Assembly: GCF_964026575.1 (NCBI RefSeq)
Contig: NZ_OZ032161.1
Location: 1,054,001-1,118,000, forward strand
Direction of reading: 5' to 3'
Length of the DNA stretch: 64,000 nt
Source: Candidatus Tisiphia endosymbiont of Melanophora roralis
Lineage (GTDB): Bacteria; Pseudomonadota; Alphaproteobacteria; Rickettsiales; Rickettsiaceae
This document shows, piece by piece, positions 54,364-64,000 of the stretch. The translations under genes and the position numbers were made by a program. The first letter of the stretch is position 1, and every line of letters begins with the position of its first letter. The notes under the pieces are model-generated. The model was given only the letters and a program-made list of their open reading frames with translations, made no database searches and was not told the DNA's origin.

Positions 54364-54945
54364 ATGAACCCAGTTTCAAGCCGACCTACAATAATTATAT
54401 ATATTGCTATTGCTATTTTATGTATAGTAACAAATATCGTAGCCTTTATTTTCCAATTTTTTTATTATGAACTACCCTGCCCTTTATGTTTATTACAAAG
54501 ATTCGGTTTTATTGCTATCGGACTTGGAGCACTACTTAGCATAATATATAATCCTTCTTGGAAATATGATATGATTATATTCATCTCTAGTATTTACACG
54601 CTGATGGTAGGGCTTAGGCAGGTTTTGCTGCATATTTTACCCCATGATTTAGGATATGGTAATACTTTCCTTGGGTTACATTTTTATACATGGTCAGCAA
54701 TAATTTCTTTTTCTTTAATCCTATTAATGTCTATAATTCCTATAATTAGCCTTATTCTAAGTAAATTTAGTATACTACAATTTTATCCTAGTTTTGTACC
54801 TACATTAATTGAGATTAGTTTGATAATTATCACTCTTGTTAATGTGTTTGCAACTTATTTTGAATGTGGTTTTGGCATATGTCCTAGCGATCCTACAACT
54901 TACTTAGAATGGAAAAATTTACAGCAATTATTTGGTAGTAGTTAA
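54364..54945 (+). CDS. dsbB: Disulfide bond formation protein DsbB
   Basis: 193 residues with about five membrane helices. The ELPCPLCLLQRFGF motif after the first helix holds the redox-active Cys39 and Cys42. The usual second cysteine pair of the second periplasmic loop is not in its standard place; instead Cys168 and Cys173 lie in a C-terminal tail after the last helix (FECGFGICPSD). DsbB reoxidises DsbA with ubiquinone. This layout suggests an altered topology or an alternative second pair. Confidence 0.85.
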   Translation: MNPVSSRPTIIIYIAIAILCIVTNIVAFIFQFFYYELPCPLCLLQRFGFIAIGLGALLSIIYNPSWKYDMIIFISSIYTLMVGLRQVLLHILPHDLGYGNTFLGLHFYTWSAIISFSLILLMSIIPIISLILSKFSILQFYPSFVPTLIEISLIIITLVNVFATYFECGFGICPSDPTTYLEWKNLQQLFGSS

Positions 54946-55063
54946 GTAATTTTAATTTATTAGATCTATGTTTAAAAAAGATAACTATTCAAGAAGTTTA
55001 ATTATATTATTATAATAGAACATCATGAAAATTTTTAATAATAACCAATAAATGGAGGCTACA

Positions 55064-55534
55064 ATGTCAAAAAGCTTTGTAGAAAAAGTAAAAAAAGGGG
55101 CAGCAAAATTAGCAGATAAGGTAGAGCAAAAGGTAGAACAATTTGTTGATGCTGTACCAACTGATGATGAGATAATGGACAAACTCCGAGATGGATTTAA
55201 AAAAATTAACTCTAAAGTTGCTCAAGTAAGCCCAGAAAGTGCAAAAACTTTGCGGAAGATAGAAGGAAAAATAGGGGTTAAGCCAAGTCCACAAAATCTT
55301 GCTGAAATAGTTGATGACTTACATAATCTCAAAGATAATTTTATGAAAGACATGAAAACCCCAAAAGTGATCACTCAATTCGGCGATTTTTTAAAATCTA
55401 CTATTGCTTTAATAGGATCTATTGGTAAATCTGCAAAAGAACGTGGAAAAGCATATGATAACTTTAGCAAATCAGTAGAAGCTCTAGGTAAAGCGATTAG
55501 CAAAGCATTCGAGGGGTCGTCAAAGACACGTTGA
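55064..55534 (+). CDS. Helical hypothetical protein, 156 aa
   Basis: Start at the ATG 55064, which has GGAGG 5 bases upstream; the frame opens at 55052. The protein is almost all helix, lysine-rich, with KVEQKVEQFVDAVPTDDEIMDKLRDGFKKINSKV near the start and a weakly hydrophobic central helix (FLKSTIALIGSIGKSAK). No signal, no family recognised. It is on the same strand as dsbB, 118 bases on. Its composition resembles bacterial apolipophorin-like or phasin-like proteins, which bind surfaces of lipid or polyester granules, but that is only a likeness; PhaZ elsewhere in the window makes a phasin test reasonable. Confidence 0.6.
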   Translation: MSKSFVEKVKKGAAKLADKVEQKVEQFVDAVPTDDEIMDKLRDGFKKINSKVAQVSPESAKTLRKIEGKIGVKPSPQNLAEIVDDLHNLKDNFMKDMKTPKVITQFGDFLKSTIALIGSIGKSAKERGKAYDNFSKSVEALGKAISKAFEGSSKTR

Positions 55535-55639
55535 GGAGTAAAATATTACCAAGGCGGATTGATTCCTGCGTGGGTTCATTAGTGTCCGGAGCTATCTTTA
55601 TAGTTAACCCAAGGAGATTCTAGCTATAATAATAGAAGT

Positions 55640-55716
55640 GCTGTCACCCCTGCTTCAGTGCGGGGTCTAGATTCCCGCCTTCGCGGGAATGACATTAACC
55701 CTAGCAGGGATGACAC
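55640..55716. repeat. Imperfect palindrome of the cattcccgc family (MITE target)
   Basis: An inner hairpin attcccgc-cttc-gcgggaat (55671-55690) is enclosed by gtcacccctgc (about 55642) and gcagggatgac (about 55704). It matches the cluster at 13333-13510. The family 2 element starts right after it at 55717, so the repeat forms the left flank of that insertion. Confidence 0.65.
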
Positions 55717-55889
55717 CCACAACTGTCGAAAGTTCAACAAACATCATTGCGAGAAGCGTTGTCAGCCCTAAACCGTCATTGCGAGCGAACGTACGTGAGC
55801 GCGGCAATCCATGAAGCTTGTCATATGGATTGCTTCGTCGACCTACGGTCTCCTCGCAATGACGTTTGTTAAACTTTCGACAGTTGTGG
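55717..55889. mobile_element. MITE-like element, family 2, copy 4, with perfect 8-bp target duplication
   Basis: 173 bp bounded by ccacaactgtcgaaagtt and its exact complement aactttcgacagttgtgg, 18-bp terminal repeats. Flanking direct repeats are gatgacac (55709-55716) and gatgacac (55890-55897). Interior holds the core module tcattgcgag...ctcgcaatgacg twice in part. It is the clearest copy of the family. Confidence 0.88.
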
Positions 55890-55942
55890 GATGACACAAT
55901 AGGCTACTAAACCAATATCTTACATCAAATTAAAGTGTTAGA

Positions 55943-56788
55943 TTATTTTTTAGTCTCATTTGTTATTTGTGACTTTGGTAACATTATTTTGATATCAGCT
56001 TTACTTTCAAGATCAGCAACATACTTTAATATAGCATCTCTACTAAGTTGATTGGTTATACTAGCAGTAGCTTCCTCCTTAGAAGGTATTTGTGCAGGTC
56101 TTTTATCAAGTACAGTAATTATATGCCAACCAAATTGGGTTTTAACTGGAGAAGAGATTTCATTTACTTTCATTGATAATGCTTTATCTTCAAATTCAGG
56201 TACTAGCTGTCCAGAAGTAATATAGCCTATTTCTCCACCATTTGCTTTAGACCCTTCATCTTTTGAGAAATCCTTAGCAAGCTTAGCAAATTTTTCCCCT
56301 TTTTTAAGTCTATTTTGTACATTTATTGCTTCTTTTTCAGTTGCAACCAAAATATGACTTACTTTTACTTCCTCTTTTCCTTTTAGGCTAGCAACTAATT
56401 TATCATATTCAGCATTAATCATTTTCTCATCAACATGAGATTTTACATAACGCTCCATCAATTCTTGCTGAACCAATTGGTTTTTTACGATATTCAACTT
56501 AGATTGGAATTCTTTTGAAGATTCAATATTAGAATTCTTGGCTTCTTGCTCAAGCAATTTTGCATCGATATAGCCCTTTACTAACATTTCCTGTATATTC
56601 GCATCAAAATCAGTAAACTTTTTTCCTTTAGCACTTGGTTGGGTATCTAAAGAAGGTTGGAATTGTTGCATAACCTGTGATTCTTTTACTTCACCACCTT
56701 TGTAGGTAGCAACAATTTTATCTTCATCAGCAAAAGCACTACTCGCAAGTAAACTAGCAGCTAAAAAAATTATAGTTGTTCTTTTCAT
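55943..56788 (-). CDS. plp: Parvulin-like peptidyl-prolyl isomerase
   Basis: 281 residues. A signal peptide (TTIIFLAASLLASSAFA) directs it to the periplasm. N-terminal helical chaperone part (about 30-145) is followed by the parvulin domain: VKVSHILVATEKEAINVQNRLKKGEKFAKLAKDFSKDEGSKANGGEIGYI, and EFEDKALSMKVNEISSPVKTQFGWHIITVLDKRP (about 145-235). The parvulin domain fold and the SurA/PrsA-like architecture fit a chaperone of outer-membrane proteins. Rickettsiae have one such plp gene. Confidence 0.92.
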   Translation of the reverse strand: MKRTTIIFLAASLLASSAFADEDKIVATYKGGEVKESQVMQQFQPSLDTQPSAKGKKFTDFDANIQEMLVKGYIDAKLLEQEAKNSNIESSKEFQSKLNIVKNQLVQQELMERYVKSHVDEKMINAEYDKLVASLKGKEEVKVSHILVATEKEAINVQNRLKKGEKFAKLAKDFSKDEGSKANGGEIGYITSGQLVPEFEDKALSMKVNEISSPVKTQFGWHIITVLDKRPAQIPSKEEATASITNQLSRDAILKYVADLESKADIKIMLPKSQITNETKK

Positions 56789-56934
56789 TTGTTATCCATT
56801 ATTATATATTGTTTATGATAGCTGGATTTTATAAGGATAACCCTTCTACGTCAACAGCTATTTACAATTTGTTTGATAAATATCATAAAATATCATATTT
56901 TACAGGATATTTACTATTTGAATCTAGGATATAA

Positions 56935-59667
56935 ATGCTTTCTTTACTTAAAAAATTATTCGGCACAGCAAATGATAGAAGTATAAAAAAACTATCTTTA
57001 GAAATTGAAAAAATTAATTTGCTCGAGCCTTCAATACAAAAACTTTCTGATGATGATTTGAGAAATAAAACAGAGCAATTTAGGCAAAGATTAAAAGATG
57101 GTGAGTCATTAGATGACTTAACTTATGAAGCTTTTGCTGTTGTACGGGAAGCTTCAAAAAGACTCTATGGGATGAGGCATTTTGATGTTCAGTTAATTGG
57201 TGGATTGATATTGCACCGTGGTATGATTACTGAAATGCGTACAGGAGAAGGAAAAACTTTAGTTGCCACATTACCCGCATATTTGAATGCTCTTACTGGT
57301 GAAGGGGTACATGTTGTTACGGTAAATGATTATTTAGTAAAACGTGATTCTGAGTGGATGGGAAGAATTCATAATTTTCTAGGGTTATCTGTTGGTTGTA
57401 TCACTGCTGGTATCAGTGATGATGATAGACGTAACGCTTATAGAGCAGATATTACTTATGCAACTAATAACGAGCTTGGATTTGATTTCCTCAGAGATAA
57501 CATGAAATATAGTGAAGATTCTAAGGTACTTCGTCCTTTTAAATTCGCTATTATTGATGAAGTTGACTCAATTTTAATTGATGAAGCAAGAACTCCGCTA
57601 ATTATATCAGGTCCAGTAGACGATCGCTCGGATTTATACAGCACAATTGATAAATTAGTTCGTCAGTTTAAAGATGAAGATTACGAAAAAGATGAGAAAT
57701 TACGGACAGTTAATCTTACTGAGAATGGTATAACTCATGTAGAATCAATGCTTGTAGCTAATAGTCTTATTGAAAAAGATTCAAGCCTTTATGATTTTGA
57801 AAATTTAAGTTTGGTTCATTATATCAATCAATCATTAAGAGCTCATATCCTCTTCAATCGTGATGTTGATTATTTAGTACGCGATGGAAAAGTTATGATT
57901 ATTGATGAATTTACTGGACGCGTTATGGAAGGTAGACGGTATTCCGAAGGGTTACACCAATCACTAGAGGCAAAAGAGCATGTACAAATTCAAAATGAGA
58001 ATCAAACTTTAGCTTCTATTACTTTCCAAAACTATTTTAGGAATTATCCCAAATTATCAGGTATGACTGGTACAGCAATGACCGAAGCTGCAGAGCTAAA
58101 AGACATATACAATCTTGATGTTCTTGCTGTTCCTACCCATAATCCAATTACTAGAGTTGATTATGATGACGAGATTTATGGCAGTAAACAAGATAAATAT
58201 GAAGCTATCCTAAAATTAATAAAAGAATGTTATGATCGTGGTCAACCTGTCTTGGTTGGAACGGTTAGTATAGAGAAATCTGAAGAAATTTCTAACTTAC
58301 TTACCAAAAATAAAATAAATCATAATGTTTTAAATGCAAAATTTCATCAGCAGGAAGCATTTATTATAGCTCAAGCTGGACGATTTAAGGCTGTGACTAT
58401 TGCCACAAATATGGCAGGTCGTGGTACAGATATTATGCTTGGCGGTAACCCAGAAATGCTAATAGAACAACTATCTCTAAAGAACCTAGCAAAAGAGCAA
58501 TATGAATTAGAAATAGTAAAAATAAAAGAGCAGATAGCTGAAGAGAAGCAGCGTGTAATAGAGGCTGGAGGATTATTTGTTATAGGTACTGAAAGGCATG
58601 AGAGTCGTAGGATAGATAACCAGTTACGAGGAAGAGCTGGTAGACAAGGTGATCCAGGCAATACAAAATTTTTCTTGTCTTTAGAAGATGATCTGATGCG
58701 TATTTTTGCCTCAGACCGTATTTCCGGAGTTTTAAGAACGTTAGGTTTAAAAGATGGTGAAGCAATCCATCACCCTATGATTAGTCGTTCACTTGAAAAA
58801 GCTCAACAGAAAGTTGAAGGACATAATTACGAAATACGTAAAAATTTATTACGTTTTGATGATGTTATGAATGATCAACGTAAGATAGTTTATGAACAGC
58901 GCAGTGACATCATTAAGTCAAAAGATGCACATGATTTTTTAACCAACATGACAAAAGAACTAGTGGAAAAAGTGGTATTAACTTTTATTCCGCCTAGTTC
59001 TTATAGAGAAGACTGGGATATAAATGCTCTAACAGGAGAGTTGCAGCGTATTTTTGCTATAAAACTACAGCATGAATCTATAACAAAAGCTGATGTTACC
59101 GAAGTACAGGTGGTATCTAACGTTGTACAAATGGTAAATGACTTGTACCAAGCAAAATATGAAGCATATAGCGTTAACTTAATGAATGACGCAATTAAGT
59201 ATATTTTACTAACAACTTTAGATCAAGTATGGAAAGATCACCTACATAATTTAGATCATTTACGACAAGGTATATCACTAAGAGCTTATGCCCAAAAAGA
59301 TCCTCTTAACGAGTATAAAAGAGAAGCTTTCAATTTATTTGAACAAATGCTCGATAATTTGAAGGAATTATTTATCCAAAGAGTTTGTCATCTCCATATG
59401 GATACTAGCCATATTAAAAAAGAGTCAATGTCTTTGGAAAATAAAAAACTTCAAAAGACAATGCGAGAAACTAGGGAGGACCCAGCTTTTCATAAATATA
59501 ATGCTGGTGTTAGTATTGAAACTCAACTTAAAACCATCAAAACTCAAGTCAATCCACAGGATAGAGTACAATCAGACCCATCAAGTTGGGGAAAAGTGGC
59601 TAGAAATGAGTTATGTCCCTGTGGTTCTAGCAAGAAATATAAATATTGTCACGGAAGTAATGAATAA
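56935..59667 (+). CDS. secA: Protein translocase ATPase SecA
   Basis: 910 residues, full length. Walker [18 protein letters not shown] (about 101-117), Walker B region [18 protein letters not shown], the second ATPase half with [17 protein letters not shown] and [30 protein letters not shown], and the C-terminal zinc ligand set [14 protein letters not shown] that binds SecB. It drives preproteins through SecYEG. SecB is also in this window (39983-40432). The gene stands alone; hemC follows after 59 bases. Confidence 0.97.
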   Translation: MLSLLKKLFGTANDRSIKKLSLEIEKINLLEPSIQKLSDDDLRNKTEQFRQRLKDGESLDDLTYEAFAVVREASKRLYGMRHFDVQLIGGLILHRGMITEMRTGEGKTLVATLPAYLNALTGEGVHVVTVNDYLVKRDSEWMGRIHNFLGLSVGCITAGISDDDRRNAYRADITYATNNELGFDFLRDNMKYSEDSKVLRPFKFAIIDEVDSILIDEARTPLIISGPVDDRSDLYSTIDKLVRQFKDEDYEKDEKLRTVNLTENGITHVESMLVANSLIEKDSSLYDFENLSLVHYINQSLRAHILFNRDVDYLVRDGKVMIIDEFTGRVMEGRRYSEGLHQSLEAKEHVQIQNENQTLASITFQNYFRNYPKLSGMTGTAMTEAAELKDIYNLDVLAVPTHNPITRVDYDDEIYGSKQDKYEAILKLIKECYDRGQPVLVGTVSIEKSEEISNLLTKNKINHNVLNAKFHQQEAFIIAQAGRFKAVTIATNMAGRGTDIMLGGNPEMLIEQLSLKNLAKEQYELEIVKIKEQIAEEKQRVIEAGGLFVIGTERHESRRIDNQLRGRAGRQGDPGNTKFFLSLEDDLMRIFASDRISGVLRTLGLKDGEAIHHPMISRSLEKAQQKVEGHNYEIRKNLLRFDDVMNDQRKIVYEQRSDIIKSKDAHDFLTNMTKELVEKVVLTFIPPSSYREDWDINALTGELQRIFAIKLQHESITKADVTEVQVVSNVVQMVNDLYQAKYEAYSVNLMNDAIKYILLTTLDQVWKDHLHNLDHLRQGISLRAYAQKDPLNEYKREAFNLFEQMLDNLKELFIQRVCHLHMDTSHIKKESMSLENKKLQKTMRETREDPAFHKYNAGVSIETQLKTIKTQVNPQDRVQSDPSSWGKVARNELCPCGSSKKYKYCHGSNE

Positions 59668-59726
59668 GCAGGGCAATTTAAATATCTGCATTTAAGGATC
59701 TGCATTTGAGAAAATAGCTAGCTTCT

Positions 59727-60629
59727 ATGAAGAAAGTAATAAAAATAGGTACAAGAAGAAGTCCTTTGGCTTTAGTACAGACAAATTTAGTAGTCGACCA
59801 AATTAAAATTCATTACCCAAACATAAATTGTGAAATAGTCCCAATAATTACCTCTGGTGATTTGATTAAGGATAAAAATCTGTATGATATAGGTGGCAAA
59901 GCTTTATTTTTAAAAGAAATAGAAAATGCTCTTATAAATGACGAAATTGACTTAGCTGTACATTCCTTAAAAGACGTACCTTGCAAACTACCGTCAGAAT
60001 TGATGATATGTGCTGTACTTGAGAGAGAAGATGCACGGGATGTATTTGTCTGCTTAGATTATAAATCAATAGAAGAACTGCCTTTTGCTAGTAAGGTAGG
60101 TACATCTTCAGTGCGTAGAAAAATCCTAATACAAAGAAAAAGACCTGATTTAAAAATTGTTACTTTTAGAGGAAATGTTGATTCAAGAATAAAAAAATTA
60201 ATGCAAGGTGATGTTGATGCAACTATTTTAGCTTATAGTGGTTTAAAAAGATTAGGACTATTTGATACACAATATTGCCACTTAATAGAGACAAAGGAAA
60301 TGTTACCACCTGTAGGACAGGGTGTTATAGCGATAGAGATAAGAAAAAATGATAATAAAATGCAAGAAATATGTAATAAAATTAACCATTTTGAAACATG
60401 GGAACTAATGCAAGCTGGAAGGGCATTTTTGGAATATTTAGATGCAGATTGTAAAACTCCTATAGCTGCTTATTCAACGTATATAGGTAATGATATTCTT
60501 ACAGAGTTTATGCTTTCTGATTTTGACGGTAGTAAAATAGTTTTTCATAGTGACATTTCTAATCCAAAAGATTGCAAAAATTCTGGCATACAGGCTGCAA
60601 AAACTTTGATGTTAGCTATAGTGAATTGA
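59727..60629 (+). CDS. hemC: Porphobilinogen deaminase
   Basis: 300 residues. It joins four porphobilinogen units into hydroxymethylbilane for haem. N-terminal [18 protein letters not shown], catalytic region [31 protein letters not shown] with the conserved Asp, GTSSVRRKI..., and the cofactor-binding Cys in [12 protein letters not shown] (about residue 245) are present. A short spacer after secA; it may be read through from secA, but no terminator is apparent. Confidence 0.96.
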   Translation: MKKVIKIGTRRSPLALVQTNLVVDQIKIHYPNINCEIVPIITSGDLIKDKNLYDIGGKALFLKEIENALINDEIDLAVHSLKDVPCKLPSELMICAVLEREDARDVFVCLDYKSIEELPFASKVGTSSVRRKILIQRKRPDLKIVTFRGNVDSRIKKLMQGDVDATILAYSGLKRLGLFDTQYCHLIETKEMLPPVGQGVIAIEIRKNDNKMQEICNKINHFETWELMQAGRAFLEYLDADCKTPIAAYSTYIGNDILTEFMLSDFDGSKIVFHSDISNPKDCKNSGIQAAKTLMLAIVN

Positions 60630-60910
60630 GGAGAATTTGGTAACGTCGTCTTCGATCCCTCGCCTATTATATACTGCTCGTAAATGAAGAGTTGATAGAC
60701 GAAGACCAAAATCATGATAGTAGCAGGAGTCAAAGGGTCGAGGTGCTAGGCGTACTACATTAGTACGTGGCTACCTACGATCCCTGAAGACGACAACGCA
60801 ATTCTTGATTTTCATCGAGTATATATAGGTGTCGCTCCATCGCTCCTGCTACTCAATTCTCTTCAATTGACTATAGGCTAAAACCTTCTTGAGTTAACTT
60901 AGAATTATTC
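60630..60910. repeat. Intergenic region between hemC and the S66 peptidase gene, with a 49-bp repeat
   Basis: A unit shared with 38688-38736 lies at 60670-60718 (tatactgctcgtaaatgaag ... caaaatcatgat). Farther on are a gtactacattagtac hairpin (about 60747-60761) and the imperfect inverted segments gtcgtcttcgatccc ... gatccctgaagacgac (60645 to about 60796). No gene seen. Confidence 0.6.
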
Positions 60911-61894
60911 TTAATAGCATTTCATTATTAATTCGAACTGGTTATCATTAGAAGGAATAATTTTTGTACTAGTATTGTAAATAATTGGATCATTAATTTG
61001 CTCGTGACCAAACCTATTAGTCTTAAATACTGGAATTTTTAAGGTTGCTGCAAAATCAGTAAGAACAGTAATGATATTCTTACCATCACCTCCACAAGTC
61101 CCAAATATTATAGCATTTACACGATCTAGCAGCCTTGCTTGTTTTAAATGATATAAAATACGATCTAGCTGATATGGTTTTATGTCAACATCTTCCAAAA
61201 AAAGAATCTTATCTGCTGTTTTTATTTGCCATGATGTACCGATAGATGTTTGTACAATGGTTAAATTACCACCAGTAAGATTACCTGTAACAATTTTGCT
61301 AGATTTTGCAACAGGGTTGATTGCTGATAACCCTTTAATTTTAGCTAGAGTTTCTTTACCAGAAATTATTTTTGCTATTTTTATAAAATTCTGATGATCT
61401 CTTGTTGGATTAAATATTTCAATGATTCCGTTACCATGAATTGTCTTCCATCCCCATTCTTGAGAAAAGAAAATATGTAAAGCCGTCATATCACTAAATC
61501 CTATAAAAAACTTTTCCTTTATAGGTTTTTTCATGCGTTGTAAGTCAGGAATCAATTTTGCTGAACCATATCCCCCGCGAAGTGTCCATACTACGTCATT
61601 TGATTGATCCAGTAATGCGTTTTCTAAACACGATAACCTTGTTTTATCATCGGCAGAATGGAATAAGCTTTTTCCTCCAAAGCAACTATTTGGAATATCT
61701 AGTTTTAATGAAGTAATATTTTTTAAATTAGATAATAATTCACTGCTTGCCCCTGAGGCAGGAGCAACAACAGCAATTTTTGTATCTTTCAATAAGCTAA
61801 TAAATTCCTTATTATTTTTGTTAAAGTCTAGATTCGAGAATGCTGATAATAACATAAAAACAACTGGTAGGAGGATTATACGAATTGGTAACAT
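60911..61894 (-). CDS. LD-carboxypeptidase (peptidase family S66)
   Basis: 327 residues. An N-terminal membrane segment or signal (IILLPVVFMLLSAFSN). S66 enzymes remove the terminal D-alanine from tetrapeptides in peptidoglycan recycling. Visible motifs: IAVVAPASGAS, WTLRGGYGSAKLIPDL with GGYG before the catalytic Ser region, GFSDMTALHIFF (Ser of the GxSD nucleophile), LFLEDVDIKPYQLDR (catalytic Glu) and a late histidine in RFGHEQ. Its export signal is unusual, since typical LdcA is cytoplasmic. It fits with ampG and rlpA in this window. Confidence 0.85.
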   Translation of the reverse strand: MLPIRIILLPVVFMLLSAFSNLDFNKNNKEFISLLKDTKIAVVAPASGASSELLSNLKNITSLKLDIPNSCFGGKSLFHSADDKTRLSCLENALLDQSNDVVWTLRGGYGSAKLIPDLQRMKKPIKEKFFIGFSDMTALHIFFSQEWGWKTIHGNGIIEIFNPTRDHQNFIKIAKIISGKETLAKIKGLSAINPVAKSSKIVTGNLTGGNLTIVQTSIGTSWQIKTADKILFLEDVDIKPYQLDRILYHLKQARLLDRVNAIIFGTCGGDGKNIITVLTDFAATLKIPVFKTNRFGHEQINDPIIYNTSTKIIPSNDNQFELIMKCY

Positions 61895-62234
61895 AATAAC
61901 CTTATTTGAAAAATTTATATTATAGTCTGAATTTTATCATTAATTAATTAATTTGATTATACACGATAAAAGTTATGCACTAAGTAAAAATTAGTCAATG
62001 GCATCAATATTTTTTCTATTTACAATTAAGATATTAATAAGATTTAATCAATACTTTAAGCAATTATGGTAATATATTTGTTTATTAATAAGACGTAAAA
62101 TTAAGTTAAACATGGATTTTACAAAATGATTATTCATTTTTTATTCACAAACTTATCCACAATACTTTTATATTATAGAGGACTATACATAGTTATATGC
62201 AGCAATTCCAAAAGCTGCCTAATTCTTTATATTT
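61895..62234. other. Intergenic stretch without a recognisable gene
   Basis: 340 very AT-rich bases between the S66 gene (start side) and the cytochrome b561 gene (stop side). Contains short T- and A-rich runs and a TATAAA-like box near 61920 but no hairpin repeat, RNA gene or credible open frame. Confidence 0.6.
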
Positions 62235-62792
62235 TCAATTATTTCTGTTGTTAAACCACATTCTCTTCAATACATCATCTTTTCTTACAAAATGGTGATA
62301 AAAGGCAGCTAAAGTATGCAGAGCAATTAAAGCACAGAGAATAAATGCTGAAAATTCATGCATTTTGTAAAATATTTTGGCAAATAATGCATTCTGAATG
62401 AATGAAGTGATAGTAAACAGTCCATATATGTCAATGTTACGACCTGATAGAATGGTCATTAACACACCACTGATTGGCATTATAAACATTAAAAGATAGA
62501 GTATATTGATATTTAAGGTAGCGGCATTTTTTTGCCATTTTGGTAAATCACTTGGTAAGATTACTCTGATATTAATTAAACGCCATAGTAATCTTATGGA
62601 TACTAGTAATAATACCATCACGCCTATAGCCTTGTGGGAGGCGTAAATTTGCTGTTTTACAACAGGATCTTCTATGTTTTGCATAGAAAAACCAACTATA
62701 ATCATTGACACTATCATAACTCCAACTATCCAATGTAGAAGTTGTGTAACTAAACCATAGGAATCTTCAGTGTTTTTAACAGTCATATTCAA
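62235..62792 (-). CDS. Cytochrome b561
   Basis: 185 residues, four membrane helices. Haem-binding histidines are placed as in the prokaryotic cytochrome b561 family: His in VTQLLHWIVG (helix 1), SHKAIGVMVLLLVSIRLLWR (helix 2), KMHEFSAFILCALIALHTLAAFYHH (helices 3-4). The family passes electrons from quinol to small acceptors such as superoxide. A second possible start is the ATG two codons inside. Confidence 0.88.
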   Translation of the reverse strand: MNMTVKNTEDSYGLVTQLLHWIVGVMIVSMIIVGFSMQNIEDPVVKQQIYASHKAIGVMVLLLVSIRLLWRLINIRVILPSDLPKWQKNAATLNINILYLLMFIMPISGVLMTILSGRNIDIYGLFTITSFIQNALFAKIFYKMHEFSAFILCALIALHTLAAFYHHFVRKDDVLKRMWFNNRNN

Positions 62793-62855
62793 ACCTACAA
62801 CATAGATAAATAATTTTAAGTATATTCAAGTTTCTATCTTAATGTTAATATTTTT

Positions 62856-64000
62856 TTAGTTAGCAACTGTAAAATTATTATTCACTAAAGCTAATTTTAG
62901 TACTTCATCTATATTTGACACTGATAAAATTTCCAAGCTATTCTTTATATTCGGTGGAATATCTTTTAAGTCCTTGATGTTCTCTTCAGGTATTAATACT
63001 GTTTGTATACCACCTCGGCTAGCAGCCAATAATTTTTCTTTTAGTCCTCCAATTGGTAACACTGTACCCCTTAGGGTAATTTCTCCAGTCATTGCCACAG
63101 TTCTTTTGACTGGTATTTTGGTCATAAGTGAAACAATAGTGGTAAATATTGCACATCCAGCAGATGGCCCATCTTTTGGAATTGCACCAGCCGGTACATG
63201 TAAATGGATATCAAGGTCTTTGTAATCTTCGTACTTCAGTCCAAAATTATTAGCTCTAGAGCGGAAACAACTATAAGCTGCTTGAGCGGATTCTTTCATT
63301 ACATCCCCAAGCTTGCCTGTAGTTTTAATATCTCCCTTTCCAGGGAATGACAATGCTTCAATGGTTAATAGTTCTCCGCCAACTTCTGTATAAGCAAGCC
63401 CCGTGGTACTGCCTATTTGGTCTTCTTTCTCAGCTAAACCAAAATTATGTTTTCTAGCACCTAAATATTCTTCAAGATTTTCAGATGATATTGATATGCT
63501 TTTTACTTCTTTGTTACTCAGAATCCTTTGCAATATTTTTCTTGTAACAGAGCTAATTTCTCTTTCAAGCGATCTTACCCCTGATTCTTTGGTATAATAT
63601 CTGATTAACTCTAAAATTGCTCCATCATCAATAGTTAGCTCATTTTTCTTCATTTGATGTAGTTTCAATTGCTTTGGTATTAAATAATTTTTAGCAATTT
63701 GTGATTTTTCTTCTTCAACATAACCAGAAACATTAATGATCTCCATACGATCTAGTAAAGCTCTTGGCAAATTATAAGAATTGGCTGTTGCAATAAACAT
63801 TACTTCTGATAAATCATATTCTACTTCTAAATAATGATCAACGAAATGGCTGTTTTGTTCAGGATCCAAAACTTCAAGTAAAGCAGATGCTGGATCACCT
63901 CGGAAATCAGAACCCATTTTATCAATTTCATCTAATAACATAACAGGGTTATTAGTTTTAACTTTTTTAATTAAGTTTATGATTTTTCCTGGCATAGAAC
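62856..64000 (-). CDS. lon: ATP-dependent protease Lon, C-terminal part (cut by window edge)
   Basis: The reading frame runs on past base 64000, so only about 380 of roughly 780 residues are visible. Seen: Walker B NPVMLLDEIDKMG, the second region of homology FIATANSYNLPRALLDRMEIINVSGY, and the serine protease part with the Ser of PKDGPSAGCAIFT and the Lys of GTVLPIGGLKEKLLAASRGG, the Ser-Lys dyad. Lon degrades misfolded proteins in the cytoplasm. It lies 63 bases upstream of the cytochrome b561 gene on the same strand. Confidence 0.96.
   Translation of the reverse strand, partial: SMPGKIINLIKKVKTNNPVMLLDEIDKMGSDFRGDPASALLEVLDPEQNSHFVDHYLEVEYDLSEVMFIATANSYNLPRALLDRMEIINVSGYVEEEKSQIAKNYLIPKQLKLHQMKKNELTIDDGAILELIRYYTKESGVRSLEREISSVTRKILQRILSNKEVKSISISSENLEEYLGARKHNFGLAEKEDQIGSTTGLAYTEVGGELLTIEALSFPGKGDIKTTGKLGDVMKESAQAAYSCFRSRANNFGLKYEDYKDLDIHLHVPAGAIPKDGPSAGCAIFTTIVSLMTKIPVKRTVAMTGEITLRGTVLPIGGLKEKLLAASRGGIQTVLIPEENIKDLKDIPPNIKNSLEILSVSNIDEVLKLALVNNNFTVAN

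Noticed and set aside
55667-55897. 76-codon minus-strand frame over a MITE
   Set aside because: Repeat-derived: it spans the cattcccgc palindrome and the family 2 element.
1-64000. tRNA or rRNA genes
   Set aside because: I looked for T-loop GTTCGAATC-type blocks and conserved rRNA stretches and saw none; a weak tRNA could be missed without a scan.

Overview
The window is an AT-rich bacterial chromosome segment from the order Rickettsiales, most likely a Rickettsia or a very close relative. The evidence is a divergent Sca4 antigen, a CtrA regulator, rickettsial-type GrpE, PdhA/PdhB, SucC/SucD, AmpG, a parvulin-like PPIase, short palindromic elements including one in frame inside a protein gene (a rickettsial hallmark), and large non-coding gaps full of hairpin repeats. 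I saw no tRNA or rRNA gene, CRISPR array, intact transposase or phage gene. The protein sequences differ clearly from the typhus and spotted fever group proteins I can recall, so a basal or endosymbiotic lineage is plausible (inference).

Layout. 1-6.3 kb: a fusion of a phosphoinositide-kinase-like domain with a Sca4-like block, an AmpG permease, a short rpmJ gene (3913-4038), an unknown protein, RNase PH and GrpE. 6.3-13.2 kb: AI-2E-type permease, Hda-like ATPase, NtrX-type regulator, BioY, a pentapeptide-repeat lipoprotein and a patatin-like phospholipase. 13.5-17 kb: pyruvate dehydrogenase E1 subunits, RlpA and a BON-domain lipoprotein. 17.1-21.3 kb: a repeat cluster, then a tight minus-strand cluster of small enzymes (two GNAT acetyltransferases, a methyltransferase, a broken third GNAT, a histidine phosphatase, a chloramphenicol-phosphotransferase-like kinase) that looks acquired and partly decaying. 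21.3-36.5 kb: housekeeping and envelope genes (YgfZ, RMD1/DUF155, Der, PhaZ, XRE regulator, ClpP, stomatin-like protein, membrane fusion protein, DUF2608 protein, hydrolase, glycosyltransferase, RpoZ, AcpS, SucD, SucC). 36.6-45.6 kb: EamA transporter, two unknown proteins, CtrA, SecB, Dcd, PCu(A)C protein, MsbA-like ABC exporter, peroxiredoxin. 45.8-64 kb: DprA, TopA, GltX, a secreted cysteine-containing protein, Sca4, DsbB, an unknown helical protein, a PPIase, SecA, HemC, an S66 peptidase, cytochrome b561 and the C-terminal part of Lon.

The most unusual content is (i) the kinase/Sca4 fusion, a strong candidate for a secreted effector acting on host membranes, and (ii) a hierarchy of non-autonomous repeats. 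At least two families behave like MITEs, with terminal inverted repeats and 8-9 bp target duplications, a third has 25-bp terminal repeats, and all three share a related core. Alongside them are a modular hairpin repeat and a palindromic element that sits in frame in gltX but breaks an acetyltransferase gene.

Functional themes: central carbon metabolism (PDH, succinyl-CoA synthetase), secretion and export (SecA, SecB, DsbB, PPIase), peptidoglycan turnover (AmpG, RlpA, S66 peptidase), stress and proteolysis (GrpE, ClpP, Lon, peroxiredoxin), regulation (CtrA, NtrX) and host interaction (kinase/Sca4 fusion, Sca4, patatin).
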